Part shown: piece after piece, positions 5,554 through 5,878 of the stretch | Numbering within the stretch: the stretch's first letter is position 1 | How the letters are laid out: the number at the start of each line of letters is the position of its first letter | NCBI GenBank assembly: GCA_947175585.1 | Contig: CAMWNL010000130.1 | Location: forward strand, 1 to 5,878 | Source: an uncultured Bacteroidales bacterium | Lineage (GTDB): Bacteria; Bacteroidota; Bacteroidia; Bacteroidales; Muribaculaceae | Length of the DNA stretch: 5,878 bases | Direction of reading: 5' to 3' | Translations under genes and position numbers: made by a program | Notes under the pieces: generated by a model | What the model saw: only the letters and a program-made list of their open reading frames with translations | Databases searched by the model: none | What the model was told of the DNA's origin: nothing

Positions 5554-5878
5554 ATGAGAAGCAACGATACATTTGAAATGGTTGCCAAGACTTTTCAGGG
5601 TCTGGAAGGTGTGCTGGCCGACGAACTCCGCTCTCTCGGAGCCGAAAATGTCGAACCCGGCAAGCGCATGGTCTCGTTCAGAGGCGACCTCGAAATGCTC
5701 TACAAGGCTAACCTATGTTGCCGCACGGCGCTGAGGATTCTGAAACCGTTCTATAAATTCACGGCAAAAGATCCCGAAGACCTGTATGATAGGACGAAAG
5801 ATTTCGACTGGTCATCAATAATGAGTCTCGACAAGACTTTTTCTATCGACACAACAGCATACAGCAGTTTACCCTGTA
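5554..5878 (+). CDS. THUMP-domain SAM-dependent rRNA methyltransferase, RlmL/YpsC-like (N-terminal part; runs off the right edge)
   Basis: Cytoplasmic enzyme expected to methylate a guanine N2 in 23S rRNA, as the RlmL family does. The frame from ATG 5554 is open for 108 codons to the window edge; the complete family member is about 380-490 aa in Bacteroidales. Visible is the N-terminal ferredoxin-like part and the beginning of the THUMP domain: FEMVAKTFQGLEGVLADEL (residues 7-25), GAENVEPGKRMVSFRGD, then LYKANLCCRTALRILKP, all family-typical. The SAM-binding Rossmann domain and the catalytic motif lie outside the window, so activity and exact target cannot be judged. It has its own promoter and a nearly absent leader. 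The protein family is secure; the rlmL name is likely but not proven from this part. Confidence 0.9.
   Translation, partial: MRSNDTFEMVAKTFQGLEGVLADELRSLGAENVEPGKRMVSFRGDLEMLYKANLCCRTALRILKPFYKFTAKDPEDLYDRTKDFDWSSIMSLDKTFSIDTTAYSSLPC

Noticed and set aside
5388..5576. 62-codon plus-strand frame before the methyltransferase
   Set aside because: It crosses a nested helix, a terminator and the methyltransferase promoter, and overlaps the true start of that gene; the protein sequence is low in information.

Overview
The window looks like chromosomal DNA from a Bacteroidota of the order Bacteroidales. Four sites match the phylum's -7 promoter box TAnnTTTG as TAACTTTG and one as TATTTTTG. No gene start has a Shine-Dalgarno sequence. 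The protein sequences read like gut Bacteroidales versions, and moderate GC would suit Muribaculaceae or Bacteroidaceae, although the family is only a guess.

Layout, left to right. (1) Bases 1-697, minus strand: N-terminal 232 codons of lysyl-tRNA synthetase (lysS), with its promoter at 763-770. (2) Bases 698-1185: a gap of nearly 500 bases without a convincing protein gene. It holds a complete plus-strand transcription unit: phased repeats at 970-1000, a promoter at 1012-1041, and a strong hairpin terminator at 1151-1190 that ends at the stop codon of the next gene. I read this as an undescribed small RNA of about 145 nt. (3) Bases 1186-2532, minus strand: an intact MATE-family efflux protein of 448 aa. 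Its roughly 100-nt leader holds two hairpins with complementary loops; the second is followed by a U-rich run, so it looks like a transcription attenuator or riboswitch. (4) Bases 2533-2918: the divergent control region between the MATE gene and a glycosidase gene. (5) Bases 2919-5261, plus strand: an intact 780-aa glycoside hydrolase family 3 lipoprotein, followed by a strong terminator. (6) Bases 5310-5553: a short gap containing a nested helix (5376-5438), a second terminator (5439-5477) and a promoter (5530-5537). (7) Bases 5554-5878, plus strand: the start of a THUMP-domain SAM-dependent RNA methyltransferase of the RlmL type, apparently with a very short leader.

Each protein gene seems to be its own transcription unit. 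lysS and the methyltransferase serve translation, the GH3 enzyme degrades beta-linked sugars at the cell envelope, and the MATE protein exports small molecules. No SusC/SusD pair or other glycosidase is visible, so the window does not show a polysaccharide utilisation locus. The protein genes are ordinary. The parts worth a second look are the three candidate RNA structures: the orphan small RNA, the MATE leader and the nested helix at 5376-5477.
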